Below, one piece after another: positions 10,811 to 22,173 of a stretch of 64,000 bases of DNA; positions within the stretch are counted from its first letter, which is position 1; every line of letters starts with the position of its first letter. The stretch covers positions 4,030,001-4,094,000 of the forward strand of contig NZ_WOWL01000001.1 of assembly GCF_009741265.1 (NCBI RefSeq), given 5' to 3'. This DNA comes from Pseudarthrobacter sp. GA104. Lineage in GTDB: Bacteria; Actinomycetota; Actinomycetes; Actinomycetales; Micrococcaceae. The position numbers were made by a program, and so were the translations under genes. The notes under the pieces are model-generated. The model was not told where the DNA came from and made no database searches. It worked only from the letters and a program-made list of their open reading frames with translations.

Positions 10811-10887
10811 ACACGGGGTGCCGCGCACAGAGCCGGCTGAGATCCACACCCGTTGAACCTGTCCGGCTAGCACCGGCGAAGGGATGT
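10811..10887 (+). promoter_or_regulatory. TPP (THI) riboswitch
   Basis: Thiamine pyrophosphate aptamer. It shows the conserved CGGGGTGCC, the GGCTGAGAT loop (10834-10842), the ACCCGTTGAACCTG segment and the 3' GCGAAGGGA. That last segment ends seven bases before the TTG start, so its GAAGGGA is also the Shine-Dalgarno and ligand binding should hide it directly. A -10-like TAGGCT (10796-10801) gives a transcript starting just before the aptamer. Confidence 0.93.
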
Positions 10888-10890
10888 CTC

Positions 10891-12438
10891 TTGTCTTCAA
10901 CTCTCGAATTGCCCTCTGCCACCCCTCAGGGCGCCCCTGCCCCTGCAGCACAGTCCGGCCAGCGGCCGGACGTGCCCCGGGTCCTCTCGATCGCGGGCTC
11001 GGATCCGTCCGGCGGAGCCGGCGTCCAGGCGGACCTGAAAAGCATCGCGGCCCACGGCGGCTACGGAATGGCCGCCATCACTGCCCTCACCGCACAGAAC
11101 ACCCGCGGCGTACGCGGGGTCCACGTTCCGCCTGCTGACTTCCTCACCCGGCAACTTGACGCGCTCAGTGAGGACATCAGCATCGACGCCGTGAAAATCG
11201 GGATGCTGGGTGATGTCGCGGTGATCGAAGCTGTCCGGGCGTGGCTCGAAAAAGTCCGTCCCGGCGTCGTGGTTTTGGACCCTGTCATGGTGGCCACCAG
11301 CGGTGACCGGCTCCTGCAGGAATCCGCCGAAGCCGCACTTCGCGAGCTGCTGCCGCTGGCGCACCTCATCACGCCCAACCTGGCTGAACTTGCCATGCTG
11401 GTGGGCGGGAACGTGCAGGAGAGCTGGGAAGGCGCCCTGGAACAGGGCCGCGAGCTCTCTTCCGCCACCGGGGCGACGGTGCTTGTGAAGGGCGGACACC
11501 TGGCCGGGGACGAATGCCCCGACGCCCTTGTCAACACTGCAGGCACGCTTGGCCAGGACGTGGTGGTGGTCCCGGGCAGGCGGGTGGCAACGCTGAACAG
11601 CCACGGCACCGGTTGTTCACTGTCATCAGCCATGGCCACAGTCCAGGTGCGGCTGGGGGACTGGGAGGCAGCCCTCCGGGAGGTCAAGCCCTGGCTGTCC
11701 GGCGCGCTGGAGGCCTCGGAGTCGCTGGAGGTGGGTACGGGCAACGGACCAGTCCACCACTTCCACCACCTTCAGCCGGAGCCTGCTGAAGGCAGCTTCG
11801 CGGCGCGGCTGTGGGCTGAAGCGGAGGAGCACCTGGAAGCCATCTATTCCCTGGCGTTTATCCGGGACCTGGCCTCCGGCGACCTGGCCGAGAAACAGTT
11901 TGGCTACTACCTGGCCCAGGACGCCATCTACCTCAACGGTTATTCACGGGTGCTCGCGCGGACAAGTGCCCTGGCCCCCACCGAGGCAGAGCAACTCTTC
12001 TGGGCACGTTCCGCCGCGCAATGCCTGGAGGTCGAGTCTGAACTGCACCGCTCCTGGCTCAGTACCCGGACCGTTGAGCCGCAGCTGGGACCCGTAACCA
12101 AGTCCTACGTGGACCACCTGGTGGCGGCATCGGCGTCGGGCAGTTATGCCGTGCTGGCGGCAGCCGTCCTGCCCTGCTTCTGGCTGTACGCGGAGGTGGG
12201 CAAAACGCTCCACGCACAGTTCGTGGCTGCCGGGGAGCCGGCGGGCCATCCCTACGCGGAGTGGCTGCGCACATACGCGGATGAGGACTTCGCCGCGGCC
12301 ACCCGCAGGGCGGTTGCCATTGTGGACAGTGCGGGGCGCACCGCTCCGGCGCATGAGAAGGATGCCATGGCCACGGCATTCAGGCAGTCCTGCCGCCTGG
12401 AAGTTGAATTTTTCGACGCGCCGCGCCTTCATTCCTGA
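10891..12438 (+). CDS. thiD: fused HMP/HMP-P kinase (ThiD) and thiaminase II (TenA)
   Basis: Bifunctional thiamine biosynthesis and salvage enzyme of 515 residues. The ThiD half (about 30-285) phosphorylates hydroxymethylpyrimidine. It carries GSDPSGGAG at 36-44 and the ribokinase-type NSHGTGCS at 236-243. The TenA half (about 300-515) should release HMP from damaged thiamine. Its catalytic Cys is C429 in LPCFWLY, and the late acidic residue lies in RLEVEF. The TTG start is supported by GAAGGGA six bases upstream, within the TPP riboswitch. It stands alone between rne and the ribosomal genes. Confidence 0.94.
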   Translation: MSSTLELPSATPQGAPAPAAQSGQRPDVPRVLSIAGSDPSGGAGVQADLKSIAAHGGYGMAAITALTAQNTRGVRGVHVPPADFLTRQLDALSEDISIDAVKIGMLGDVAVIEAVRAWLEKVRPGVVVLDPVMVATSGDRLLQESAEAALRELLPLAHLITPNLAELAMLVGGNVQESWEGALEQGRELSSATGATVLVKGGHLAGDECPDALVNTAGTLGQDVVVVPGRRVATLNSHGTGCSLSSAMATVQVRLGDWEAALREVKPWLSGALEASESLEVGTGNGPVHHFHHLQPEPAEGSFAARLWAEAEEHLEAIYSLAFIRDLASGDLAEKQFGYYLAQDAIYLNGYSRVLARTSALAPTEAEQLFWARSAAQCLEVESELHRSWLSTRTVEPQLGPVTKSYVDHLVAASASGSYAVLAAAVLPCFWLYAEVGKTLHAQFVAAGEPAGHPYAEWLRTYADEDFAAATRRAVAIVDSAGRTAPAHEKDAMATAFRQSCRLEVEFFDAPRLHS

Positions 12439-12539
12439 CGTCCGGACGGCCGCCGCGCCGGTACTATGGTGGGGCACCCCCCGGCCAAGGAAATGTGTTG
12501 TGGTACCTATCACAGACAACCCGCCGGAACCAGCCTCAT

Positions 12540-12569
12540 TTGCGGCCGAAGCCAAAACTAGCGTATTCT
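12540..12569 (+). promoter_or_regulatory. promoter of rplU-rpmA
   Basis: TTGCGG (12540-12545), an 18-base spacer and TATTCT (12564-12569) form a good housekeeping-sigma promoter. It would give an untranslated leader of roughly 125 bases before rplU. Confidence 0.6.
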
Positions 12570-12701
12570 AGATCTTCGGTGCTTACGCCAACACTTGGGT
12601 TATGACCCCACGGCGTTGAGGCACAGCGAGAGCCCAACCAATTATGGAACCGGGTTCCGCACGCAAATTTGTAATAAACGTCGAGAGAAGTGAGTTCCCA
12701 A

Positions 12702-13010
12702 GTGGTGTACGCGATTGTCCGCGCAGGCGGCCGCCAAGAGAAGGTTTCCGTTGGAGACTTCGTTACCCTGAACCGCGTCGCCGGTGGAGCTGGCAGCACC
12801 ATTCAGCTGCCCGCACTGCTCCTGGTTGATGGTGACAAGGTCACCTCCGCCGCTGCTGACCTGGCCAAGGTAACTGTTACGGCTGAGATCCTCCAGGACC
12901 TCCGTGGTCCTAAGATTGTGATCCAGAAGTTCAAGAACAAGACCGGTTACAAGAAGCGCCAGGGTCACCGCCAGGAACTGACCAAGGTCAAGATCACTGG
13001 TATCAAGTAA
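12702..13010 (+). CDS. rplU: 50S ribosomal protein L21
   Basis: Large-subunit protein that binds 23S rRNA near L20. The 102-residue form from GTG 12702 begins [11 protein letters not shown], the usual L21 N-terminus, and ends with the basic KKRQGHRQ tail. An earlier in-frame GTG at 12690 would add four non-conserved residues and lies inside the AAGTGAG ribosome site. It pairs with rpmA 61 bases downstream. Confidence 0.97.
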   Translation: MVYAIVRAGGRQEKVSVGDFVTLNRVAGGAGSTIQLPALLLVDGDKVTSAAADLAKVTVTAEILQDLRGPKIVIQKFKNKTGYKKRQGHRQELTKVKITGIK

Positions 13011-13071
13011 CCTTCCGTTACTGTTCAGGTTTTTCAGCAGATTCCCCAGAATTTAGAGGCAGGCATTTCAG

Positions 13072-13335
13072 ATGGCACATAAAAAGGGCGCGAGCTCCAC
13101 TCGCAACGGTCGTGACTCCAACGCACAGTACCTCGGCGTCAAGCGCTTCGGCGGTCAGGTAGTTTCCGCAGGCGAGATCATCGTCCGCCAGCGCGGCACC
13201 CACTTCCACCCGGGCGCCGGCGTTGGCCGCGGCGGCGACGACACCCTGTTCGCCCTGACCCCGGGCGCCGTTGAATTCGGCACCCGCCGCGGTCGTCGCG
13301 TCGTCAACATCGTTGCTGCTGCAGCTGCAGAGTAA
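13072..13335 (+). CDS. rpmA: 50S ribosomal protein L27
   Basis: Large-subunit protein whose N-terminal tail reaches the peptidyl-transferase centre. It has 87 residues. The mature-type start [15 protein letters not shown] directly follows Met, so no N-terminal cleavage is needed, unlike in Firmicutes. The [17 protein letters not shown] block is characteristic. It is followed by a terminator, so obg is not simply the third gene of this operon. Confidence 0.97.
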   Translation: MAHKKGASSTRNGRDSNAQYLGVKRFGGQVVSAGEIIVRQRGTHFHPGAGVGRGGDDTLFALTPGAVEFGTRRGRRVVNIVAAAAAE

Positions 13336-13352
13336 CAACCAGTTCTGAAGCG

Positions 13353-13389
13353 GTGGAGCGGGCCATGTGGTCCGCTCCACTGTTCTTTT
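13353..13389 (+). terminator. rpmA terminator
   Basis: A 9-bp stem (13353-13361 with 13372-13380) with a 10-base loop is followed by a T-rich run (13381-13389). It sits 17 bases after the rpmA stop. Confidence 0.75.
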
Positions 13390-13391
13390 AA

Positions 13392-16182
<2,791 letters not shown>

Positions 16183-16196
16183 GCTTCCCGCTCGCC

Positions 16197-16202
16197 TAAA
16201 CT
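16197..16202 (+). promoter_or_regulatory. -10 element of a probable leaderless proA promoter
   Basis: TAAACT ends six bases before the proA ATG, so a transcript starting at the normal distance would begin at or next to the start codon. No Shine-Dalgarno is present in between. No clear -35 is visible. Confidence 0.45.
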
Positions 16203-16208
16203 TGGAAC

Positions 16209-17588
16209 ATGACTGAGGCCCTGATCCACAACACGACTGCTGAAAATCCCGGAGATACTGCCGCCACCGAGGCGCAGCCGGCTAATTCATCCGTGGCGCA
16301 GGTGCCGGCTGACTCCCCGCTGTCTTCGGGCGATATTGAGGCAGCAGTCCATGCCATTGCGGACCGCTCCCGTGACGCCGCGCGCCGTATGGCCATGGCA
16401 AACCGGGCCTGGAAGGACCGCGCCCTCCGTACCGTCGGCGCAGCCTTGGAGGAGAACACCGGGGCCATTCTTACGGCCAACGCCATGGACGTGGCGGCAG
16501 GAAAAGCCAATGGCACCTCCGCCGCCATGCTGGACCGCCTTACCCTGACGGAAACCCGCATCTCGGGACTCGTGGCAGCTTTGGAAAACCTGGCCAACCT
16601 TCCCGATCCCGTGGGTAACGTGGTCCGCGGGCAGACGCTTCCCAACGGCCTGCGCCTCCGGCAGGTGAACGTGCCCATGGGTGTGGTGGCGGCAATCTAC
16701 GAAGCACGGCCGAACGTCACCGTGGACATTGCGGGGCTGGCACTCAAGAGCGGCAACGCCGTGATCCTGCGCGGCGGCACTGCCGCCCAAGCTACCAACG
16801 AGGTGCTGGTGCGGGTACTGCGTGAAGCGCTGGAGTCCGTAGGCCTGCCTGCCGACGCCGTCCAGACAGTCGACCAGTACGGCCGCGCAGGTGCCAACGT
16901 CCTCATGAAGGCGCGCGGCAGGGTGGACGTGCTGATTCCCCGCGGCGGCCGGGAGCTCATCCAGACCGTTGTCGTCAACTCGGCCGTGCCTGTGATCGAG
17001 ACCGGTGAAGGGAACGTGCACATCTTCATCGATGAATCGGCCAGCGAGGATATGGCAGTCGAGATCCTCCTCAACGCCAAGACCCAGCGGCCCAGCGTCT
17101 GCAACACGGTGGAGACGCTCCTGGTCCACTCGGGATCCCCCGTTCTTCCTGCCGTGGCAGCCGCGCTCCGCCAGGCAGGGGTCCGGCTGCATGCCGACGA
17201 GCGGGTCCGCGCGGCCCTGCCCGCCTCCATCGAGTCCGAACCTGCCACTGAGGAGGACTGGGGCACGGAGTACATGGACCTGGACCTCGCGGTGGCCATG
17301 GTGGACAGCCTGGACGAGGCCGTGCAGCACATCCGTACGTGGTCCACGGGCCACACGGAGGCGATCCTCACCAACGATCTCCGTAACGCAGAACGGTTCA
17401 TCGCCGAGGTTGATTCTGCTGCCGTCATCGTGAATGCCTCCACCCGGTTCACCGACGGCGGGGAGCTTGGCCTCGGCGCCGAGGTGGGCATTTCCACCCA
17501 AAAGCTGCACGCGCGGGGCCCCATGGGGCTGACCGAGCTCACTACCACGAAGTGGATCGTGCAGGGCGAGGGCCAGGTGCGCGGGTAG
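16209..17588 (+). CDS. proA: glutamate-5-semialdehyde dehydrogenase (gamma-glutamyl phosphate reductase)
   Basis: Reduces glutamyl-5-phosphate with NADPH, the second step of proline synthesis. At 459 residues it is slightly longer than usual because of a low-complexity N-terminal extension of about 40 residues. Family features include VPMGVVAAIYEARPNVT, the Rossmann region and the catalytic Cys in PSVCNTVE. It lies 26 bases after proB. Translation may be leaderless because only a -10-like box and no ribosome site precede the ATG. Confidence 0.95.
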   Translation: MTEALIHNTTAENPGDTAATEAQPANSSVAQVPADSPLSSGDIEAAVHAIADRSRDAARRMAMANRAWKDRALRTVGAALEENTGAILTANAMDVAAGKANGTSAAMLDRLTLTETRISGLVAALENLANLPDPVGNVVRGQTLPNGLRLRQVNVPMGVVAAIYEARPNVTVDIAGLALKSGNAVILRGGTAAQATNEVLVRVLREALESVGLPADAVQTVDQYGRAGANVLMKARGRVDVLIPRGGRELIQTVVVNSAVPVIETGEGNVHIFIDESASEDMAVEILLNAKTQRPSVCNTVETLLVHSGSPVLPAVAAALRQAGVRLHADERVRAALPASIESEPATEEDWGTEYMDLDLAVAMVDSLDEAVQHIRTWSTGHTEAILTNDLRNAERFIAEVDSAAVIVNASTRFTDGGELGLGAEVGISTQKLHARGPMGLTELTTTKWIVQGEGQVRG

Positions 17589-17665
17589 CGCACGGTAACA
17601 TAGACCAGAAGTCAGAAACGGCGGAGCTTTCCGCTGCCACAATAGTTTGAGCCCAAGGGGAGAAA

Positions 17666-17896
17666 ATGCTGTTCCAGCAGATTGCCACGTCCGTCGCCGA
17701 AGGCGGAGAACACGAACTCGCGCCGCTGTGGGCTGAGCCGTGGGTCTTCGGGGTGGTTATTTTCGCCCTCCTGCTGGTGCTGATGTTCATCACCTTGTCC
17801 TACTCCAACCTGGGCAACCGCCACGCAGCAACCGAGGAGCACGCGGACCCGCACCGCCAGCACCCCAACAAGCACGATCACGGGCAGGGCCGCTAA
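17666..17896 (+). CDS. small single-pass membrane protein
   Basis: A 76-residue protein with one membrane segment (about 26-46) and a His/Asp-rich hydrophilic C-terminus that could bind metal. The ATG has a strong ribosome site (GGGGAG five bases upstream), so I consider it real. It sits between proA and nadD; I recall such short genes at this place in Arthrobacter relatives but do not know a function. Confidence 0.75.
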   Translation: MLFQQIATSVAEGGEHELAPLWAEPWVFGVVIFALLLVLMFITLSYSNLGNRHAATEEHADPHRQHPNKHDHGQGR

Positions 17897-17948
17897 CATT
17901 TCCCGCGCCCTGCACCGCTCGGGTGCCACCGGCAGGCTGCGGCTTGGC

Positions 17949-18566
17949 GTGATGGGCGGGACGTTCGATCCCATCCATCACGGCCACTTGGTCGCAGCCA
18001 GCGAAGTGGCGGCGGAATTCGACCTGGACGAGGTGGTTTTCGTCCCCACCGGCCAGCCGTGGCAGAAGTCCCACCAGCACGTCAGCGAGCCCGAGCACCG
18101 CTACCTCATGACAGTCATCGCGACGGCCTCCAATCCGCGCTTCACTGTGAGCAGGGTAGACATTGAGCGGCCAGGTCCCACCTACACCATCGACACCCTC
18201 CGGGACCTCCGCGCCCAGCGTCCCGACGCTGACCTGTTCTTCATCACCGGAGCGGACGCACTGGCACAAATCCTTTCCTGGAAGGACATCGACGAACTGT
18301 GGTCGCTCGCCCACTTTGTGGGAGTCACCAGGCCGGGCCATGTCCTCGACGGGATGGGACGCGCTGACGTGAGCCTCCTTGAGGTTCCGGCCATGGCCAT
18401 CTCCTCCACGGACTGCCGCACGCGCGTGGCGGCGAACAACCCGGTCTGGTACCTGGTGCCGGACGGCGTTGTCCAGTACATCGCCAAGTACGGCCTGTAC
18501 GCCGACGCCGTGGAAGCCGGCGATGTCCCAACTTCCCAAGCACGTGAACCAGCCAGTACTGAATGA
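17949..18566 (+). CDS. nadD: nicotinate-nucleotide adenylyltransferase
   Basis: Makes nicotinic acid adenine dinucleotide from NaMN and ATP in NAD synthesis. The nucleotidyltransferase signature [12 protein letters not shown] is almost at the N-terminus, and SSTDCR (the ISSTxxR motif) is near the end. From GTG 17949 the first beta strand would be cut. The same frame is open upstream and reads [10 protein letters not shown] back to an ATT codon at 17898 with AGGG eight bases before it, so the true start may be that ATT. The listed GTG is the conservative choice. Confidence 0.9.
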   Translation: MMGGTFDPIHHGHLVAASEVAAEFDLDEVVFVPTGQPWQKSHQHVSEPEHRYLMTVIATASNPRFTVSRVDIERPGPTYTIDTLRDLRAQRPDADLFFITGADALAQILSWKDIDELWSLAHFVGVTRPGHVLDGMGRADVSLLEVPAMAISSTDCRTRVAANNPVWYLVPDGVVQYIAKYGLYADAVEAGDVPTSQAREPASTE

Positions 18567-18573
18567 GTTCTCA

Positions 18574-19809
18574 ATGAGTCAGGAACAGCCCCCCATCCGC
18601 AGCCGCCGGGAACTCCGGAAGGCCAGGGATGCCCAACAGCCCGTGCCCGCCGGCACGGAGCAGCTTTCCCCTGCCGCGAACCCGCCTGCTGCCACCCCTT
18701 CGGCCCCCGGGCCCGCTGCTGCTGTGTCCGAGCAAACCTCCACTCAACGGTCGTCCCAGATCCGGGCGCGCGACCGCGCAGCCCTGCGCACCCTTAAGGA
18801 GCTGGAGGAAAAAGAGGGCCAGCTCTCTGCCGGAGGGCCACCCACCCGGCGCCAGCTCCGCCTGCAGCAGCTCAAGGAACAGGCGCTGACCGCGGCCAAC
18901 CCCGTTGTGCCGCCGTCGTCCGTCCAGACCGATGCCGCCGCTCAGGTGCAGGAGGGCCGGGGCGCGGGGGAGCGGGCTGCCCAGGACGGCAAGAAACCCT
19001 CCGGTGCGGAGCCGAGTCCTGCAGCCCCTGCGGGCATGACGGTTGAACAGGCCCTGGCGGCACGGGCACTGCTCGCCGAGCAGGCCAAGAACCAGATCGC
19101 CAAGATGGAGCACATCGCCTCCCTGGACCCGGAAGCGGTTGACCCGGAGATCCTGGCGGAGCAGATCGCCCTGGCCGAACGTGCGGCCATCCTGAACCGC
19201 CGCGCCATTGCCAAGCAGAAGCTGGCCGAGCAGGCCGGAGCCCCGGTTGCGCCGTCGAGGGATCCTGCCAAGAGCCCGGCGCGGGAACCCGGCGCCGGGG
19301 ACCAGGCCGGCCCGGCAAGCCAGCGCCCGGCGCCATCGACGGCCAGCAACCTTGCCATGGTCACCCCGCTGGAGTTCGTGCAGGTTCCCGGCATCGACCG
19401 GCCGGTCATGAAGCCGCCCGCAACCTCACATGTCCCGGTCACCACCCGTCCGGGGTCGAAGGTTACGGCGCCCGGAACCAAGAAACGGCGCCCTGCGGGC
19501 CCTCAGCGTCCGGCCGCACCCGATGCCGGTTCGGGCCGCTCCCACGTCATTGCCAGGGCGGAAGCCGCAGCCCGGGCGGCTGCCCGTCCGCGGCCCGTGA
19601 TGACCGACGCGAACCAGGCGGAGGACCTCTTTGAGGACCTCCCGCGGATCCCCGCCAGGTCGGCCTACGGCCTGGAGCCCCTGGACGCTGCCACGGCCGG
19701 ACTGGCCCGGGCGCAGCGGAACAGGGTCCTGCAGTTCTGCATCCTGGCATTCGGAATCGTGGCCCTGGTCTCGGGCATCATCCTCATCATCAGCGGCATG
19801 TCCCGCTGA
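18574..19809 (+). CDS. Ala/Pro-rich protein with C-terminal membrane anchor
   Basis: Unrecognised 411-residue protein. The N-terminal 350 residues are low-complexity (Ala, Pro, Glu, Arg) with charged helical stretches that could form coiled coils around 150-230. One membrane helix lies at about 385-407 and nothing follows it, so the protein is probably tail-anchored with its bulk in the cytoplasm. It starts seven bases after nadD and precedes rsfS, an order I recall in related actinobacteria. No enzyme motif is visible. Confidence 0.75.
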   Translation: MSQEQPPIRSRRELRKARDAQQPVPAGTEQLSPAANPPAATPSAPGPAAAVSEQTSTQRSSQIRARDRAALRTLKELEEKEGQLSAGGPPTRRQLRLQQLKEQALTAANPVVPPSSVQTDAAAQVQEGRGAGERAAQDGKKPSGAEPSPAAPAGMTVEQALAARALLAEQAKNQIAKMEHIASLDPEAVDPEILAEQIALAERAAILNRRAIAKQKLAEQAGAPVAPSRDPAKSPAREPGAGDQAGPASQRPAPSTASNLAMVTPLEFVQVPGIDRPVMKPPATSHVPVTTRPGSKVTAPGTKKRRPAGPQRPAAPDAGSGRSHVIARAEAAARAAARPRPVMTDANQAEDLFEDLPRIPARSAYGLEPLDAATAGLARAQRNRVLQFCILAFGIVALVSGIILIISGMSR

Positions 19810-19852
19810 GCCGCGTTCCGCCACTTAGAGTTTCCACCCAACAAGGAGTCAC

Positions 19853-20254
19853 GTGACTGCATCAGAATCATCCATCACCATAGCCCGCGCCGCCGCCAAG
19901 GCAGCCGCGGACAAGATCGCGCAGGATATCGTTGCCCTGGACGTCAGCGAGCGGCTCGCCCTGGCCGACGTCTTCCTCATTGCCTCCGCACCCAGCGAGC
20001 GGCAGGTCAACGCAATCGTGGACGGGATCGAGGAAGAGCTCGCCAAGCAGGATCTGCGGCCTGTCCGCCGTGAAGGCCGTTCCGGCGGCCGCTGGGTACT
20101 GCTGGACTACTCGGACGTTGTGATCCATGTCCAGCATGAGGAAGACCGCGTTTTCTACGCCCTGGAGCGCCTCTGGAAGGACTGCCCCGTCGTTGACCTG
20201 CAGCTCGGTGACGACACCTCCGTAAAGGCTGTTGCTGCGTCCGAGAGCGAGTAA
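19853..20254 (+). CDS. rsfS: ribosomal silencing factor RsfS
   Basis: Binds ribosomal protein L14 and blocks subunit joining in poor growth conditions. The 133-residue length and the conserved VLLDYSDVVIHVQHEEDRVFY block identify the family. The GTG start has AAGGAG six bases upstream. It follows nadD and the membrane protein, the usual nadD-rsfS association. Confidence 0.94.
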   Translation: MTASESSITIARAAAKAAADKIAQDIVALDVSERLALADVFLIASAPSERQVNAIVDGIEEELAKQDLRPVRREGRSGGRWVLLDYSDVVIHVQHEEDRVFYALERLWKDCPVVDLQLGDDTSVKAVAASESE

Positions 20255-20366
20255 ATCCGCGGAACCACGCGGAATATGCCCGATTTGGAATTTTCGGAAT
20301 TGCTGTTCTAAGATATTTGAGTTGCTTCGGGGAAAGCCGAAAAGCTTGAAGGAGCGGCAATAGTTC

Positions 20367-20439
20367 GGGGCTGTGGCGCAGCTGGTAGCGCACCTGCATG
20401 GCATGCAGGGGGTCAGGGGTTCGAGTCCCCTCAGCTCCA
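20367..20439 (+). tRNA. tRNA-Ala (anticodon GGC), copy 1
   Basis: 73-base cloverleaf with no sequence deviation from copy 2. Acceptor stem GGGGCTG/CAGCTCC, anticodon stem CCTGC/GCAGG with loop ATGGCAT (anticodon GGC) and T-loop TTCGAGT. The terminal CCA is not fully encoded (ACCG follows). A possible promoter is TTGGAA (20285-20290), 18 bases, TAAGAT (20309-20314). Confidence 0.97.
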
Positions 20440-20447
20440 CCGGACGG

Positions 20448-20483
20448 TCCGCCGGAATCACTGCGATTCCGGCGGATTTTTTT
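20448..20483 (+). terminator. terminator of tRNA-Ala copy 1
   Basis: A 12-bp stem (20448-20459 with 20465-20476) and five-base loop are followed by seven T (20477-20483): a classical intrinsic terminator. Confidence 0.93.
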
Positions 20484-20615
20484 GTGTGCTTTTACCTGCC
20501 CCGGCTGGGAGCCGATGCGGCCGCCAAGGCGGACCAGGCCGATTGGCGTGAGCGGCGAAAGTGCATTAAGCTGAACAGGTTGCTTCGAGGTGGTAAACCG
20601 GGGGCGGCAAAGTCC

Positions 20616-20688
20616 GGGGCTGTGGCGCAGCTGGTAGCGCACCTGCATGGCATGCAGGGGGTCAGGGGTTCGAGTCCCCTCAGCTCCA
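20616..20688 (+). tRNA. tRNA-Ala (anticodon GGC), copy 2
   Basis: Identical to the copy 249 bases upstream. It has its own promoter-like pair TTGGCG (20543-20548), 18 bases, TAAGCT (20567-20572). The leader shares GTTGCTTCG and CGGCAA blocks with the first copy, so the whole transcription unit was probably duplicated. Confidence 0.97.
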
Positions 20689-20695
20689 CCGGCAC

Positions 20696-20730
20696 AAAAG
20701 GGACGATCCCCACGGGATCGTTCCTTTTGC
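20696..20730 (+). terminator. terminator of tRNA-Ala copy 2
   Basis: A stem with left arm AAAAGGGACGATCCC, loop CAC and a right arm starting at 20714 ends in CCTTTTGC. It is unrelated in sequence to the terminator of copy 1. Confidence 0.85.
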
Positions 20731-20783
20731 TTAAGGGCCCGGTTCCGGGGGCACGACCCTGTGTCGCCCCACGGCCCAGGCAG

Positions 20784-22106
20784 TCAAAGCCACGCTGTAC
20801 GCCGCAGCGGCGGTTCGTCGCCGCCGGGCCGCTGTACCAGGACCTGGTTGACGCCTGTCAGGCCGCTTTCGAAACCCAGTGCGCTTGCAGCCATGTAAAG
20901 CCGCCAGACCCGGGCCCTTCCGAGGCCGCTGAGTTTCGCAGCCTGGTCCCAGTTTGCCTCCAGCCTGTGGACCCACGCGCGCAGGGTCAACGCGTAGTGG
21001 CGCCGCAGTGCCTCCACATCCAGGATCTCGAAGCCTGCTGCCTCCAGGGCGGAAACCATCTCGCCGAGGCTGATCATCTCCCCGTCCGGAAACACGTAAC
21101 GGGGGATGAAGGAATTCGGATCGGGTTTGGTGGGACCGGCATTCCAGGAGATCGCGTGGTTTAGCAGCCGCCCGCCCGGCCGGAGCAGGCCGAACAAGGC
21201 AGCGGCGTAACCGGGGGTCTGCTCCCGCCCAACGTGCTCGGACATTCCGATCGAACTGATGGCATCGAACGGACCGTCCCCGATGTCCCGGTAATCCTGG
21301 ACCCGGATGTCCACCCGTTCGGTCAGTCCGGCGTCTGCGGCCCGTTTCCGGGCCAGGATGGCCTGTTCCTTGGACAGCGTCACGCCCACAACGGTTGCGC
21401 CGTACTTCCCGGCCGCATGCAGGGAAAAACTGCCCCAGCCGCAGCCGACATCCAGCACGCGCATGCCCGGCCGGAGGCCAAGCTTGCGGCATACCAGGTC
21501 CAGCTTGGCCTCCTGCGCGGCGTCCAGGCCGTCGGCGAGCCGGCTCCCGGCATCCGGTTGCTCCGGGTGGTCGCTGTCTTCGGGCCACACGGCGCAGGAG
21601 TAGACCATGGACTGTCCCAGCACCAAGGCGTAGAAGTCGTTGCCCACGTCATAGTGATGCGAGATGGCTGCGGAGTCACGGCGGCGCGAGTGCAGGGGAC
21701 CTCTCCGGGCCACCCTTGCCTCCTCCGGCGGTGGTGCAGGGTTGGGGCCCAGGGCGCCCAGCCGGACCGCGGTGCGCAGCAGCGTCCAGACTTCACCGGC
21801 GGTGAGCGGCCGGAACGGACCCGGCTCCGCGAACTTGCCCGCCGAGCTCAGGGCCGCGAACGCTGCGAAAATGTCCCCGGGAGAGTCGATCTCGCCAGCC
21901 ACATAGGCACGGCTCAGGCCGAGCTGGCCCGGGGACCACAGGATCCGGCGCAGGGCGCGGCGGGATCGGAATTCAAGGACAGGCGCTCCCGCCGGCCCTG
22001 CCTCGGAACCGTCCCAAGCGCGGAGGCGCAGGGGTATTTCTTCAGTGCCAAGCACTACTGCCAGGGCCCTGGCGAGCCGCGATGCATTCCCGGTAGCTGT
22101 GGTCAT
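20784..22106 (-). CDS. cyclopropane-fatty-acyl-phospholipid synthase family methyltransferase
   Basis: SAM-dependent enzyme predicted to methylate or cyclopropanate unsaturated acyl chains of membrane lipids. 440 residues. HYDVGNDFY at 151-159 and the SAM loop GCGWGS at 221-226 are family hallmarks; SSIGMSEHVG follows. I start at ATG 22106 because GGGAGGAG lies five bases upstream. It is one of two such genes in the window (the other is at 41,505), here without the oxidoreductase and DUF1365 partners. The exact lipid product cannot be read from the sequence. Confidence 0.9.
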   Translation of the reverse strand: MTTATGNASRLARALAVVLGTEEIPLRLRAWDGSEAGPAGAPVLEFRSRRALRRILWSPGQLGLSRAYVAGEIDSPGDIFAAFAALSSAGKFAEPGPFRPLTAGEVWTLLRTAVRLGALGPNPAPPPEEARVARRGPLHSRRRDSAAISHHYDVGNDFYALVLGQSMVYSCAVWPEDSDHPEQPDAGSRLADGLDAAQEAKLDLVCRKLGLRPGMRVLDVGCGWGSFSLHAAGKYGATVVGVTLSKEQAILARKRAADAGLTERVDIRVQDYRDIGDGPFDAISSIGMSEHVGREQTPGYAAALFGLLRPGGRLLNHAISWNAGPTKPDPNSFIPRYVFPDGEMISLGEMVSALEAAGFEILDVEALRRHYALTLRAWVHRLEANWDQAAKLSGLGRARVWRLYMAASALGFESGLTGVNQVLVQRPGGDEPPLRRTAWL

Positions 22107-22173
22107 GGTGCTCCTCCCGTCTCCATGGGCCAACACTAAGGCCGGAATACCTCGCGCGACTATCATTGGGGAG

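Noticed and set aside
12500-12571. Short open frame of 23 codons upstream of rplU with a ribosome-site-like AAGGAA
   Set aside because: It overlaps the rplU promoter -10 and would not be on the rplU transcript; no independent support.
20367-20688. tRNA-Ala genes as attachment site of the island
   Set aside because: They are 27 kb from the island and no tRNA 3' fragment repeats at the island ends.
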